Shown here piece after piece: positions 8,130 through 16,615 of a stretch of 44,994 nucleotides of DNA (positions within the stretch are counted from its first letter, which is position 1; every line of letters begins with the position of its first letter). Under the pieces are notes generated by a model, which saw only the letters and a list, made by a program, of their open reading frames with translations, was not told where the DNA came from and did not search any database. The stretch is from Methanosarcinaceae archaeon. Lineage in GTDB: Archaea; Halobacteriota; Methanosarcinia; Methanosarcinales; Methanosarcinaceae. Location of the stretch: contig JAMJFS010000014.1 of assembly GCA_023544565.1 (NCBI GenBank), forward strand, positions 1-44,994, given 5' to 3'. A program made the translations under genes and the position numbers.

Positions 8130-9539
8130 CTATGTCCGTTCCTTCATCCCATCTCCATTTCCTCGCACCAGCGAGGCCACAACACCTATCACACAGACTC
8201 CTGCAGCAACCATGAATGCATCATGATATCCACTCAAAAATGCAGGAATGTATGATATTCCCAGTGCCTCGTTCAATTGAAGTCCTCTTGTGAATACGGC
8301 GCTGGATATGGCTATACCGGTAACCATGCCAAGATTGCGCATTATTGCAAGCAGGCTGCCGGCAATCCCCAGACGGTTCTTTGGAACAGAACCCATGACG
8401 ATGCTGTTGTTTGGTGACTGGAACATTCCCATGCCCAAGCCCACCATGCCCAGCCTTATGATTATGTCGAGGAAAGTGGATTCCTGGCCAAGATTGCCAA
8501 GGAGGTAGAGGGCGAGACATGTAATGGCCATTCCTATGCTGCTCAGCATGAAAGAACTTGTTTTATCTGATAAAACGCCGCTAACGGGTGCTACCACTGC
8601 CATGACAAGCGGAATTGCTATGAGAGCCATTCCAACATGGCTTGTGGTGTAGCCCAGAACCTCTTCCATGTAAAATGGCATCATAAGAATTACCACAAAC
8701 ATAGCCACAAAGCTCAAAAAACTGCTTGCATTTGATGCCGAGAATGGCCGGTTCTTGAACAGGGAAAGTTCCACCATCGGCTGGCTGGCTTTGTGCTCTA
8801 TGTTCAGGAATATTATTAGAGAGATTACAAACACGCTGAACAATCCAATTATCAGGGGCGAATTCCAGCCCATCCCCTGTCCCTGTGTGATTCCAAGCAT
8901 CAATGATGTCACACTTATGAACATGAAAAATGCACCCGGAATATCGAATTTCTGTCCTTTGTGAACTTCTTCGGATTCGAGTATTTTCAGGGAATATGCG
9001 GCTGCGAATATGCCGATCGGGATATTGATGTAGAATATGCTCTGCCATCCGATAAGATAGATAAGGAATCCTCCAAGGGCAGGACCTGCCATGGAACCTA
9101 CACTGACCACGGTGCCTATAATTCCCATTGCTTTACCACGCTCCGTATGCGGGAATGCGAATGTAACGATTGCAGTACTTGTAGCCATTATCATGGCAGC
9201 ACCGAAACCCTGCACAACCCTGAAGGCTATTAACTGACCTATTGATGTCGAAAGACTGCAAAGACCTGACCCGAAACTGAAAACTAATAGACCTGCTGCA
9301 AATACTTTTTTTCGGCCATACATATCTGAAAGCCGGCCAAGTGTCAGGAGTAATACTGTGATGGTAAGCAGGTAGGATAGTATGACCCATGATGCAGTGG
9401 GGATGTCGGTGTCGAATAATCTGGTTAGTGTTGGCAATGCAATGTTCACGATGCTGCCATCAAGGGTTGCCATGAATATGCCGATCGACACTGCAAGCAT
9501 GGCTTTCCATTTGTATTTTGGGTCAGGGTTGTTTTCCAT
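8130..9539 (-). CDS. MFS multidrug efflux transporter, DHA2 (EmrB/QacA) family, 14 TM
   Basis: This drug:proton antiporter of the 14-helix DHA2 group has the diagnostic motif 'LDGSIVNIALPTL' in helix 1 (residues about 25-37) and motif A 'LGRLSDMYGRKKVF' in the loop after helix 2. Motif C in helix 5 reads 'GSMAGPALGGFLIYLIGW'. I start at the ATG at 9539 ('MENNPDPKYKWK'), giving 469 residues; an upstream extension of 29 residues is basic and atypical for the family. It is divergent from the DUF2178/XRE operon, with 195 bases between them that could hold shared control sites. Substrate cannot be told. Confidence 0.85.
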   Translation of the reverse strand: MENNPDPKYKWKAMLAVSIGIFMATLDGSIVNIALPTLTRLFDTDIPTASWVILSYLLTITVLLLTLGRLSDMYGRKKVFAAGLLVFSFGSGLCSLSTSIGQLIAFRVVQGFGAAMIMATSTAIVTFAFPHTERGKAMGIIGTVVSVGSMAGPALGGFLIYLIGWQSIFYINIPIGIFAAAYSLKILESEEVHKGQKFDIPGAFFMFISVTSLMLGITQGQGMGWNSPLIIGLFSVFVISLIIFLNIEHKASQPMVELSLFKNRPFSASNASSFLSFVAMFVVILMMPFYMEEVLGYTTSHVGMALIAIPLVMAVVAPVSGVLSDKTSSFMLSSIGMAITCLALYLLGNLGQESTFLDIIIRLGMVGLGMGMFQSPNNSIVMGSVPKNRLGIAGSLLAIMRNLGMVTGIAISSAVFTRGLQLNEALGISYIPAFLSGYHDAFMVAAGVCVIGVVASLVRGNGDGMKERT

Positions 9540-9690
9540 TTGTATCGGGTGTGATTGATGATTCAATCTTATTTTATGCTGTCGATGTTGTAGAATGTGG
9601 CTGTTTCGTGTATTGTGACTGTGCATATACTCATTGTATGTGGTATATTTCTAACAAAAACAATCATTTTAAATCGTTTGGTGTTAGATA

Positions 9691-9707
9691 TAAGTAACAT
9701 ATACTTA
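9691..9707 (+). promoter_or_regulatory. Candidate operator overlapping TATA of the DUF2178/XRE operon
   Basis: TAAGTA-ACATA-TACTTA is a perfect 6-bp inverted repeat with a five-base spacer. It overlaps the TATA-like GATATAAGT (9687-9695) and lies 28 bases before the first gene of the operon. The operon ends with an XRE regulator, so autoregulation through this site is plausible but unproven. Confidence 0.45.
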
Positions 9708-9734
9708 GAGGGACTTAAACAAGGGAGATTAATA

Positions 9735-10121
9735 ATGAAGAAATATAATAAGATACATTTGATGTTGGGTTTGATTTTTGGAATTGCTACCTTTGCCTTA
9801 TATTCTTATGGTGATATGGTTGGGGGGAGTATGATGGCTGCTGCTGTAATTGGATTATCTATTAGTTACATTGTGCGAAAAGCAATATTAAAAGATAAAC
9901 TTAAAAAAGACGAAATGATCAAGAAAATTTCCGGCATGTCTTCGGATATTGCATTATATCTTTCCATCATATCAATTGGATTATTGACAATATTGTTGCA
10001 TTTTCTTCCAACCGTTTTTGATGTATTCGAAGTATTGGGTATTTTACTGGCTATCATGTTAGTATCAAAGATCGCACTTCAAATGTATTATATGAAAATG
10101 AAAGGCGAAATTGGTTTTTAA
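9735..10121 (+). CDS. Small membrane protein, DUF2178-like operon member 1
   Basis: The product is 128 residues with four predicted membrane segments (about residues 7-23, 31-46, 72-92 and 96-113) and a basic stretch 'RKAILKDKLKKDEMIKKI' between the second and third. I choose the ATG at 9735 behind GGGAG (9723-9727); earlier in-frame codons run into the divergent promoter. It resembles the following two small membrane proteins in layout: paired helices, an acidic/basic loop containing 'DEMIKKISG', and paired helices. This gives a family of related paralogues. No enzymatic motif is present. Function is unknown. Confidence 0.7.
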   Translation: MKKYNKIHLMLGLIFGIATFALYSYGDMVGGSMMAAAVIGLSISYIVRKAILKDKLKKDEMIKKISGMSSDIALYLSIISIGLLTILLHFLPTVFDVFEVLGILLAIMLVSKIALQMYYMKMKGEIGF

Positions 10122-10147
10122 CTAAAAAGGTGAGGAGGATTGACAAA

Positions 10148-10450
10148 ATGGTTGTGGATTTACATATATTACTTGGCGTGATTACCGGTCTTGCGATTGG
10201 TAGGTGTATTCACTTCATTTGGCGCAAAAGAACCAATGAACCGGAAAATGACGAAAGAACACAAAAAATTGCAGGAAAGGCTGCCCAAAATACAATTGTT
10301 GTGATTATGGGGACGCTTGCCGTTATTGGTTGGGGTGATATTCTTGACTTATTCAAATTAGAAACTCTTGCGGTGGTATCGGTGGTATTTTTTGCTTTAA
10401 TGATATCGATGATAGGTTTTTTAAGACATTATAATTCGAAAGATGTTTAG
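10148..10450 (+). CDS. DUF2178-family membrane protein, operon member 2
   Basis: The product is 100 residues from the ATG at 10148, behind a strong GAGGAGG site at 10132-10138. It has three membrane segments with the loop 'NDERTQKIAGKAAQNT', which matches the D-E-R-x-x-x-I-x-x-K-A signature of DUF2178 proteins. These proteins are found in archaea and Gram-positive bacteria next to small XRE regulators. It is separated by 26 bases from the previous gene and 17 from the next. Function is not known; a sensor or co-factor role for the XRE protein is an inference from context. Confidence 0.7.
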   Translation: MVVDLHILLGVITGLAIGRCIHFIWRKRTNEPENDERTQKIAGKAAQNTIVVIMGTLAVIGWGDILDLFKLETLAVVSVVFFALMISMIGFLRHYNSKDV

Positions 10451-10467
10451 GCATAGGCGTTGATAAA

Positions 10468-10875
10468 ATGAAATTCAGAAAAGACGGACGAATCTTGAAA
10501 TTTATGGGCATCAGTTTAGGAGTTATCCTGATTGGAATATTTATATTACAATTTATTAAGCCGATTGCTATTATCGGACTTATTTTGATTTCGAGTGGTT
10601 TGGTGGGACTTGTGGTTGGTTTGCGCATATCTTCAAAACCAGTTGACTATTTCCTGGAAGATGAGCGAAGTGTGAGGATCAAAGAAAAGGCGGGGTACAG
10701 TGCTTACGGAATGATGACGTCTGTAGCTACAATAATAATGTTTCTTAAGATCTTGAAGATATCTCCATCGTTGACTCCATCCAGCGATTTTTTTGATGGA
10801 GCTCTTGTGATGTGGGTTATCGGATTGTATACTTTTATAATCCTTAGATGGTACTACAGTAAGACGGGTGAGTAA
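10468..10875 (+). CDS. DUF2178-family membrane protein, operon member 3
   Basis: The product is 135 residues with two N-terminal membrane helices (residues 12-52), the signature loop '[18 protein letters not shown]' (residues 65-82) and two C-terminal helices. It is the clearest DUF2178 member of the three. The stop codon overlaps the GTG start of the XRE gene by eight bases, so the two are translationally coupled. I see no ribosome binding site close to its ATG; 'ggcataggcgttgata' is the only purine-containing stretch. Function unknown. Confidence 0.7.
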   Translation: MKFRKDGRILKFMGISLGVILIGIFILQFIKPIAIIGLILISSGLVGLVVGLRISSKPVDYFLEDERSVRIKEKAGYSAYGMMTSVATIIMFLKILKISPSLTPSSDFFDGALVMWVIGLYTFIILRWYYSKTGE

Positions 10876-11071
10876 GCTGAGAACTGTAATTAAGGAGTTA
10901 AGGGCAAAGTTCGATCTGACTCAAAAGGATCTTGCAGATAAAGTAGGGGTGAGAAGGGAAACTATTGTCTTTTTGGAAAAGGGGAAATATAATCCATCAT
11001 TGAAACTTGCATATGACATCGCGAAAGTGTTCGAATCAACGATAGAAGAGGTCTTTTTCTTCGATGATTAA
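10868..11071 (+). CDS. XRE-family helix-turn-helix regulator
   Basis: This is a 67-residue single-domain DNA-binding protein. The helix-turn-helix reads '[20 protein letters not shown]' followed by '[19 protein letters not shown]', and the ending 'IEEVFFFDD' is typical of the short YozG-like regulators found with DUF2178 proteins. Start is GTG at 10868, inside the preceding gene. It probably controls its own operon and possibly the divergent exporter through the palindrome at 9691-9707; this is inferred from position. Confidence 0.85.
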   Translation: MSKLRTVIKELRAKFDLTQKDLADKVGVRRETIVFLEKGKYNPSLKLAYDIAKVFESTIEEVFFFDD

Positions 11072-11153
11072 ATTTAGGTTGTCTGCGGCGGGTTTAAGGT
11101 TATTATGGGTTTTGTTGGCGGGATTTATTGTTTTCCAGTACGCAAGGAAATAG
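11064..11153 (+). CDS. Possible 29-residue single-TM microprotein
   Basis: An ATG inside the last codons of the XRE gene (ATGATTAA overlap) opens a 29-residue frame with a basic start ('[13 protein letters not shown]'), one hydrophobic helix ('[15 protein letters not shown]') and a basic end. The overlap and the membrane character fit a coupled fifth member of this membrane-rich operon. Chance is not excluded at this length, so confidence is low. Confidence 0.3.
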   Translation: MIKFRLSAAGLRLLWVLLAGFIVFQYARK

Positions 11154-11801
11154 AGGGAATTGGCATGGCAATAAATGTGGCGGAAACAGTACTGAAAGTT
11201 GGGAAATGGTTTATGGATGCAGATATAATCCAAGTCGTTAATATGGAAGTGTGACATTGACAGATATCAAAGACTATGCGTCTGGAAAGATATTTTCTTA
11301 CATGAAAAATATCGATTTATGCATAAAGCTCATTAAAATCCCTTTAATTAGCACTTTTATTAGAAAAAAACTCAAAAGCAAAGCAATGAACAAATGCGGA
11401 CAATTTGTTCTAGTATATGTTTTATAGACATATAGTCCGAGTCAATGCGAACAAAGTGAGCATTTTCTTGTTACATCTCCTGAAAGTATTACGAGTTTGA
11501 TATCTTCAGCAGAACTGGTTGCTGCCGGTCCAAGAATTTGTTATAACCTCTATAAAACAGATATAACCCATGCCGTTTTTCTTAACGAATTGGCAGAAGC
11601 AATGATTGTAGCGGGATTTGCCAACAAAGTCAAGGAGCAGAAAAAAAGCAAAGCACACATGCCCCCCTAAAATCACCGACTCCACGCCGGCTGAGGTGTA
11701 TCAGGTAAATTTGATTGCTGACCTGACAGAAGAAGAGTATCTTGAATTTGCGGGTATGTGCGGTGTCTAAACTTATGCTATATATTCAAGCTTACATTTA
11801 C
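11154..11801 (+). other. 650-base stretch of gene remnants, no intact gene
   Basis: I see several short open stretches but no complete gene. One of 29 codons begins at the ATG at 11165 behind GAGGG. One at 11257-11427 ends '...KSKAMNKCGQFVLVYVL'. One at about 11440-11670 lacks a start and reads '...ITSLISSAELVAAGPRICYN'. A fragment near 11685-11767 reads 'TPAEVYQVNLIADLTEEEY', and a similar piece ('TPDESDQVDLITDL') recurs at about 12830-12872. These look like decayed copies of unrecognised genes. Confidence 0.45.
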
Positions 11802-12698
11802 TCATGCTTTCATTCCTTCCAACCTTGTAAGCATCTCAATCGCTCCGATATCCATTTTCGAGAATGCAAACCATTTCTTACCGAGGTCTTTGAGGGAAGC
11901 GCCGAAATGATAGACTGTTTTGTTGTCGATAATGATAAATCGGTCATAGGAGTTTTTGAATTCTTTTATCTCGATTGGTGGATATTGTGCATTAAATTTC
12001 TTTATGTCCAAGGCCAGTTGTTTTGATATTGTTTTTGTGAAAATTGTAACTTTTACGCCATCATTTATTTTTGTGAGGTGGGTTAAAACAGTATCATCAA
12101 TATAATTGTCAATGATGGTAATCGAGTTTTTGGCTGTTCGAATAAGGTCTGCAACGAATTTGTAAGCATCAAATATCTGGCCATCAAAAAAAACACCCTG
12201 TTTGGGTTGAATTTCTTTGCTTTCCATGGCATTGAAAATCTTTTCAAAATTCTGATCAGTTTCTGCTTTATGCTCTATCTGCCTCTTTTCCACAGCATCA
12301 AGACGCTGAAAAATTCCTGCATTTGAAGCAATAACACGGCGCATTGCAACAAAAGCGCGCATAATCTAGATATTAATTTCAATCGCTCTTTCACTGGTAA
12401 GTACTGCGGAAATGGTCGCAACACTCTGTTCAGTAAAAACAAAAGAAAGTGAACCGCCCAGATGCTGCTTTGAAGGTATCGCATTTTGCGATACCATAAG
12501 ATCTACTTCCTCTTACGTGAGTTGAAACATGAAATCGGAGGGGAAACGTTTGATATTTCTTTTTACCTGTTCTCTTAGTCTGATTGGTTTCACACCATAA
12601 AAAATTGCTAAATCCTTATCCAGCATTACCTGAACATCGCGGATGGTATAAATCGTGTTCTAGATCTCTTCATATTTAATTAATTCACTTCCACTCAT
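11802..12698 (-). pseudogene. ORF6N-domain (KilA-N/RhuM-like) protein with three in-frame stops
   Basis: One continuous frame of 298 codons runs from the ATG at 12698 to 11802, broken by three stops and no frameshift. The stops are TAG at 12660-12662, TAA at 12513-12515 and TAG at 12366-12368. The N-terminal ORF6N domain reads 'IYTIRDVQVMLDKDLAIFYG' and 'EQVKRNIKRFPSDFMFQLT-stop-EE', then 'VFTEQSVATISAVLTSERA'. The last stop replaces a glutamine in the family pattern 'EINIQIMRAFVAMRR'. The C-terminal domain ('GQIFDAYKFVADLIRTAKNS', ending near 'FGASLKDLGKKWFAFSK') is PLD-like in character and intact for 186 residues. Such proteins are common in mobile elements. The mixed stop types argue for decay. 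Confidence 0.85.
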
Positions 12699-12883
12699 GC
12701 CAATTTCACCTTTTTATTGTCCGATCAAGTGTGTTTTGTATACGATTTAAACTTTTATTGCTGACGTGAATATATATTTATGTTGTTCTACACACTTATG
12801 TCCTAATCGCTCGGATACATTTATTAAATGCACGCCAGATGAAAGCGATCAGGTGGATTTGATTACCGACCTTATACAAACAT

Positions 12884-14275
12884 TCATTTCATTTTCTCTA
12901 ACAATTCCGCCAGATCCCATCCTTCGATGTTGTTTTCATTCATGAAATCTGTAGCACTCTTTGTAAATCCTGCTTTTGATATCATCAGGAAATGCTCATC
13001 TCGTTTATCGTTGTACCAGTCCACAAGAATACGCTTATCCAGTAATTTATTGACTTCATTTACTTCCAGAGGTCTGCTGTTCCATTTCACCTCGCCAAGA
13101 AGTACACTGTAAGGCTTTTCTCCGATGGCTGCAATATCTATCTCATCACCCCTGCGGTTCCACCACGCGCCCATTTTTACTGGTGAAAAGGGTAGGTTAT
13201 CAAATACAATATCTCTTGCAATTTGTTCAAAAATGGGGCCTATAAAAGATGAAAGTGATGTTTTTATTCTGTCAAGAACCATGTCATATTTGCCTGATTC
13301 AGCAAAAGACATATTCGGATTTATAAATCTGAACCAGAAATGTACCATCTGGTCTTTTATTACATATCGTCCCATTTTCGTTCCTTTTATAATGGGTGCT
13401 CTGCGCTGAATGATCTCATAAGTGTTCACAAGGTCATTCAAGTAACGGCTCAGGCTTTTCATTTCGAGACCTGTGGTATCAGATATCTCCTTTAATGTGC
13501 CCTTGCCAAACGATATTGCTTCGAGAATGGAAAAATATGTTGTGTAGTTGTTCCCGAATTCACTTATTAGTATTTGCTTCACTTCGTCTTTTAATATAGC
13601 ATTATCACTTAACAGGAGTGTTTTTATTACATCTTCATAGGTGGTTAGTCCGTAGTCCTCAATCAACTGATAGTATCTGGGTACGCCTCCGAAAGTTGCA
13701 TAGAGTGCGATAATTTCTTCTTCATCCTTAAATCCCAGATCATGGCAGATCTTTCTAATCCAACTGTATGAAAGGGGTTTAAGGTCAATGCGCGAAGTTG
13801 CCCTGCCGTAGAGCGGTTCTTTTGCATTTATGAATATCTTTTTCATAAGGCCAATATATGATCCTACAAAGACCAGTAATATTGGAGTATTAACATGATA
13901 CAGGTCCCAGTATTTCTGGAATATGGAAAATACAGCAGGGTCAACGTATGTGAAGTTCTGGAATTCATCAAATACAATCTTGAGATGATTTTCTTTTGAA
14001 TATTCGAATAGGAATCTTACAAAATCATCCCAGTTCGAGAATTCGGGTAAAAACCCGCTTAATTCGGTTTTTAATATATCGGAATATTCCCGAAGAAGCA
14101 GTGAACTTGTTTTCTTGTCTACAAAAAAGTATATGGAATCCATTGATTCAATTATAAGCCTGGTCTTACCCACGCGCCGTCTTCCGAACATCACAAGCAT
14201 GTGAGCATGCTTTTCGCTTAGTCGTTCGAGGTTTTTTATTGCGCTTAGTTCGTTTGTTCGGTTTTTGAAGTCCAT
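12884..14275 (-). CDS. Archaeal-type P-loop ATPase with C-terminal DUF234 nuclease-like domain
   Basis: The product is 463 residues. The N-terminal STAND-like ATPase (Pfam Arch_ATPase, AAA_35-type) has Walker A 'FGRRRVGKTRLI' at residues about 30-41 and Walker B 'LKIVFDEFQNF'. A winged-helix segment follows around residues 240-300 ('ISDTTGLEMKSLSRYLNDL'). The C-terminal DUF234 domain contains 'WWNRRGDEIDIAAIG...VLLGEVKW', a D-x(n)-E-x-K pattern like the PD-(D/E)xK nuclease fold. The family is widespread in archaea in genomic islands and its role is unsettled; an association with mobile or toxin-like functions has been suggested. An inverted repeat GTATTAT/ATAATAC (14279-14305) lies just upstream of the start. 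Confidence 0.85.
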   Translation of the reverse strand: MDFKNRTNELSAIKNLERLSEKHAHMLVMFGRRRVGKTRLIIESMDSIYFFVDKKTSSLLLREYSDILKTELSGFLPEFSNWDDFVRFLFEYSKENHLKIVFDEFQNFTYVDPAVFSIFQKYWDLYHVNTPILLVFVGSYIGLMKKIFINAKEPLYGRATSRIDLKPLSYSWIRKICHDLGFKDEEEIIALYATFGGVPRYYQLIEDYGLTTYEDVIKTLLLSDNAILKDEVKQILISEFGNNYTTYFSILEAISFGKGTLKEISDTTGLEMKSLSRYLNDLVNTYEIIQRRAPIIKGTKMGRYVIKDQMVHFWFRFINPNMSFAESGKYDMVLDRIKTSLSSFIGPIFEQIARDIVFDNLPFSPVKMGAWWNRRGDEIDIAAIGEKPYSVLLGEVKWNSRPLEVNEVNKLLDKRILVDWYNDKRDEHFLMISKAGFTKSATDFMNENNIEGWDLAELLEKMK

Positions 14276-14426
14276 AATGTATTATTCTATTTTATAGTAT
14301 AATACTGTTTTGTAGAATTAGTTTTTAGTGATGTGTAAATCATAGTCGGCGGTAGACGAAGTTTTGATTTAACAGGGAATGGGTTATGCAGAGGTAAAGT
14401 TGACATTTGTTTTAGCACGTAAAGAT

Positions 14427-14457
14427 TATAATTGATATAGTACTTATATCAATTATA
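14427..14457 (+). promoter_or_regulatory. 31-base perfect palindrome, probable toxin-antitoxin operator
   Basis: TATAATTGATATA (14427-14439), spacer GTACT, and its exact reverse complement TATATCAATTATA (14445-14457). The palindrome ends one base before the ribosome binding site of the antitoxin gene. Type II antitoxins usually bind such a site in their own promoter. The arms also contain TATA-like sequence, so binding would block transcription. Confidence 0.65.
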
Positions 14458-14468
14458 GGTGATTAACA

Positions 14469-14663
14469 GTGTCTGCTACAACAACAACAACAATAGCCGT
14501 ATCTTCGGAAACAAAGGAAATATTACGTCATTTTGGAGAAAAGGGCGAGAGTTATAATCTTATTATTCAAAAGCTTATCAAAGAAGTCGGCTGGAAAAGA
14601 TTGGATAATCAATGGAACAAAATACTTGCAAATGATGCGTTCATTTCGCTGGACGAATTGTAA
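14469..14663 (+). CDS. Type II antitoxin (small ribbon-helix-helix-like), partner of RelE toxin
   Basis: The product is 64 residues starting at GTG 14469, behind a GGTGAT ribosome binding site (14458-14463). The N-terminus 'SATTTTTIAVSSETKEILR' is a short beta strand followed by the 'S-x-E-T-K-x-x-L' helix typical of small archaeal antitoxins (DUF7557/VapB-like), and the C-terminal helix ends 'NDAFISLDEL', a toxin-binding type tail. The stop overlaps the toxin start as TAATG. The perfect palindrome upstream fits autoregulation. Confidence 0.75.
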   Translation: MSATTTTTIAVSSETKEILRHFGEKGESYNLIIQKLIKEVGWKRLDNQWNKILANDAFISLDEL

Positions 14664-14923
14664 TGTATTCTGTAATCGTTTCCCGTACTTTCCAAAAGCA
14701 ATTTCACTCCCTGCAAGAACAATTACAACAAAGGATTAGAAATGCGTTGAAAGAATTGGAAATAGATCCAGATAAATCAAGATCCGAAGCAGATATTAAA
14801 CTACTGAAAAGCACCAAACTACAAAAACACAGAATGAGGGTGGGAGATTACCGCATCATTTACATGATCGAAGAGAACACGGTGTATGTGATCGAAGTTT
14901 TTAAGCGAAGTCAGGGATACTGA
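14663..14923 (+). CDS. relE: RelE/ParE-superfamily toxin
   Basis: The product is 86 residues, a complete RelE-type toxin: 'MYSVIVSRTFQKQFHSLQEQ' N-terminal strand and helices, 'LKSTKLQKHRMRVGDYRIIY' and the last strand 'VYVIEVFKRSQGY'. RelE toxins cut mRNA at the ribosome. The conserved arginines of the RVGDYR block and the late K-R are present. The usual C-terminal 'H-R-x-x-Y' is replaced by 'KRSQGY', within family variation. It is coupled to the antitoxin by a one-base overlap. This is the only intact member of the three RelE/ParE sequences in the window. Confidence 0.88.
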   Translation: MYSVIVSRTFQKQFHSLQEQLQQRIRNALKELEIDPDKSRSEADIKLLKSTKLQKHRMRVGDYRIIYMIEENTVYVIEVFKRSQGY

Positions 14924-15044
14924 GGAATGGGCATGTATCTGGCGTGGAAGGGGGCAGATGAGAAGATGAGGGATGCTTTGCAGTATGCGTGAAGGTTATG
15001 AGACTACAGCAAAAATTATTAAATCCGTAAACGTTGTATGAATC

Positions 15045-15197
15045 ATGGAAAGCACGTTTACTGCAATATTTGAGAAAGACGATGATTGGTATGTCGGATA
15101 TGTAGAAGAATTGCCTGGAGCTAACTCTCAGGGGAGAACTCTCGAAGAAGCACGTGAAAATCTTTATGAGGCAATCAAATTGATCATTGTGGAATAA
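15045..15197 (+). CDS. hicB: HicB-like antitoxin, orphan
   Basis: This 50-residue ORF matches the short HicB-like partial RNase H fold: 'TAIFEKDDDWYVGYVEELPG' then 'SQGRTLEEARENLYEAI'. HicB normally neutralises the mRNA-cleaving HicA and often carries a DNA-binding tail; this one is the minimal form without a tail. No HicA gene (double-stranded RNA-binding-like, about 60-80 residues) is visible on either side, so it is an orphan antitoxin or a stand-alone HicB-like protein. Start is the ATG at 15045; no clear ribosome binding site. Confidence 0.75.
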   Translation: MESTFTAIFEKDDDWYVGYVEELPGANSQGRTLEEARENLYEAIKLIIVE

Positions 15198-15690
15198 TTT
15201 ATGCTTATGTTTTACTTAGTTTATTTTTGATGTTTTGGACATCAAATAATTGATAAATCCAGAACATACCACAATCATCAACTCCACGCTGCCCAACACA
15301 AATCAAAAAAACCTAATCCTCGCCTTGACAAAAAAAATAACATCTCGAACTCACAGCATGTGCAAAAAATACCCATTTTTTCCAATTAAACAAGAATATT
15401 AAAAATATGATATTTGCAAATGTTAAAATGCTTAAAAAATAAAAAATACCTTGAGAAGTATTAGGATAAAGTGATGTAAATATTGAATTTGAGGATAAAT
15501 ATGCTCTATTTCAGCGGAGTTAAGGTGTTATATGAAATCAACCGCAGAGCACGCGGAGGACGAAGAGTTGAAATAGTAAGATCCTCTGCGTACTCAGCGT
15601 CCTCTGCGGTGAAATTTTGTTACATATTCACTGGAATAACTTGATTTTAAAACTACGTCATACAAAAAAAGATCAAATTGACAGCAAATC
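15198..15690 (+). other. Gene-free AT-rich interval with an inverted repeat
   Basis: No coding feature is visible in these 490 bases. The left part is simple AT-rich sequence. The right part holds the GC-rich inverted repeat at 15541-15610 described separately. Confidence 0.5.
15541..15610 (+). repeat. Imperfect inverted repeat built on ACCGCAGAG/CTCTGCGGT
   Basis: ACCGCAGAG (15541-15549) pairs with CTCTGCGGT (15602-15610), and the inner GCGGAGGA (15553-15560) pairs nearly with TCCTCTGC (15582-15589). One arm of the same sequence recurs at 41470-41492. Its GC content contrasts sharply with the flanks. Similar CGCAGAG-type repeats are known from many environmental genomes. Confidence 0.6.
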
Positions 15691-16596
15691 TCATGCCATC
15701 AACTTAAGCATAAGTGCCTTCTGCGCATGCAGACGGTTCTCTGCCTGTTCGAATACAACTGAATGAGGACCATCCAAAACTTCCGCCGTGATCTCCTCGC
15801 CCCTGTGGGCAGGTAGGCAGTGCATCACAATAGCATCATGTTTTGCGAGAGCCACAAGTTCAGCATTTATCTGGTAGTTTTCCAGATCATGCATCCTTTT
15901 ATCACGCTCATCCTCATCACCCATCGAGATCCACACATCCGTGTAGAAAACATCAGCATCCTTTGCAGCCACTGCCGGATCATTGGTGATCGTAACGTTT
16001 CCGCCCATCGATCTTGCTTGAGCTACAATATCCTCATTGGGTTCATATCCTTCCGGGCATGCCACCACAATATCCATACCAACGATGGCACATCCCAGAA
16101 TTGCGGAATTGCATACATTGTTCCCATCCCCGATCCACGCATACTTCAGGCCACTGAGCCGGTTCTTGAACTCCCGGATCGTAAGCAGGTCTGCAAGTAT
16201 CTGGCACGGATGTTCCAGATCTGACAGCGCATTAATCACAGGAACAGTTGCATGTTCTGCAAGATCCACAACCGTATCATGGTTGTTCACTCTTGCAGTG
16301 ATACCATGTACATATCCTGACAGCACGCGTGCCGTATCTGCAACAGTCTCACCGCGCCCGATCTGGATATCCCTGTAATTCAAGTAAAGCGAATGACCAC
16401 CAAGGTCAGCCATACCAGCCTCAAAAGATACCCGCGTGCGGGTGGATGATTTTTCAAATATCATTGCAAGACTCTTGTTCTTCAGGAGGTCGGTCACTTT
16501 ACCGCGAAGACGCTTTTCCTTCAGGTCCACTGCCATATCGAGAAGATCAATTATCTCCTCATTTGAGATGTCAGCCATTGAGATCAGATGTTTCAT
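15691..16596 (-). CDS. argF: Ornithine carbamoyltransferase
   Basis: This enzyme converts carbamoyl phosphate plus ornithine to citrulline in arginine synthesis. The carbamoyl-phosphate site '[13 protein letters not shown]' is at residues about 50-62, and the ornithine/SMG-loop signature '[12 protein letters not shown]' lies near residue 260. Length from the ATG at 16596 is 301 residues, normal for the trimeric enzyme; a TTG three codons earlier is less likely. It is the last gene of a reverse-strand series carS-pyrE-purD-argF; a 5-base tandem repeat separates it from purD, so it may have its own promoter. Confidence 0.95.
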   Translation of the reverse strand: MKHLISMADISNEEIIDLLDMAVDLKEKRLRGKVTDLLKNKSLAMIFEKSSTRTRVSFEAGMADLGGHSLYLNYRDIQIGRGETVADTARVLSGYVHGITARVNNHDTVVDLAEHATVPVINALSDLEHPCQILADLLTIREFKNRLSGLKYAWIGDGNNVCNSAILGCAIVGMDIVVACPEGYEPNEDIVAQARSMGGNVTITNDPAVAAKDADVFYTDVWISMGDEDERDKRMHDLENYQINAELVALAKHDAIVMHCLPAHRGEEITAEVLDGPHSVVFEQAENRLHAQKALMLKLMA

Positions 16597-16615
16597 ATTA
16601 ATCAACTCAAATTGT

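Noticed and set aside
12366-12662. Pyrrolysine read-through of the ORF6N stops
   Set aside because: One of the three stops is TAA, and the TAG at 12366-12368 stands at a family glutamine; simple decay explains all three.
14934-14992. A short ORF after the RelE toxin beginning 'MYLAWKGADEKMRDALQYA'
   Set aside because: Only about 20 codons with no ribosome binding site that I can support and no recognised family; not enough evidence for a gene.
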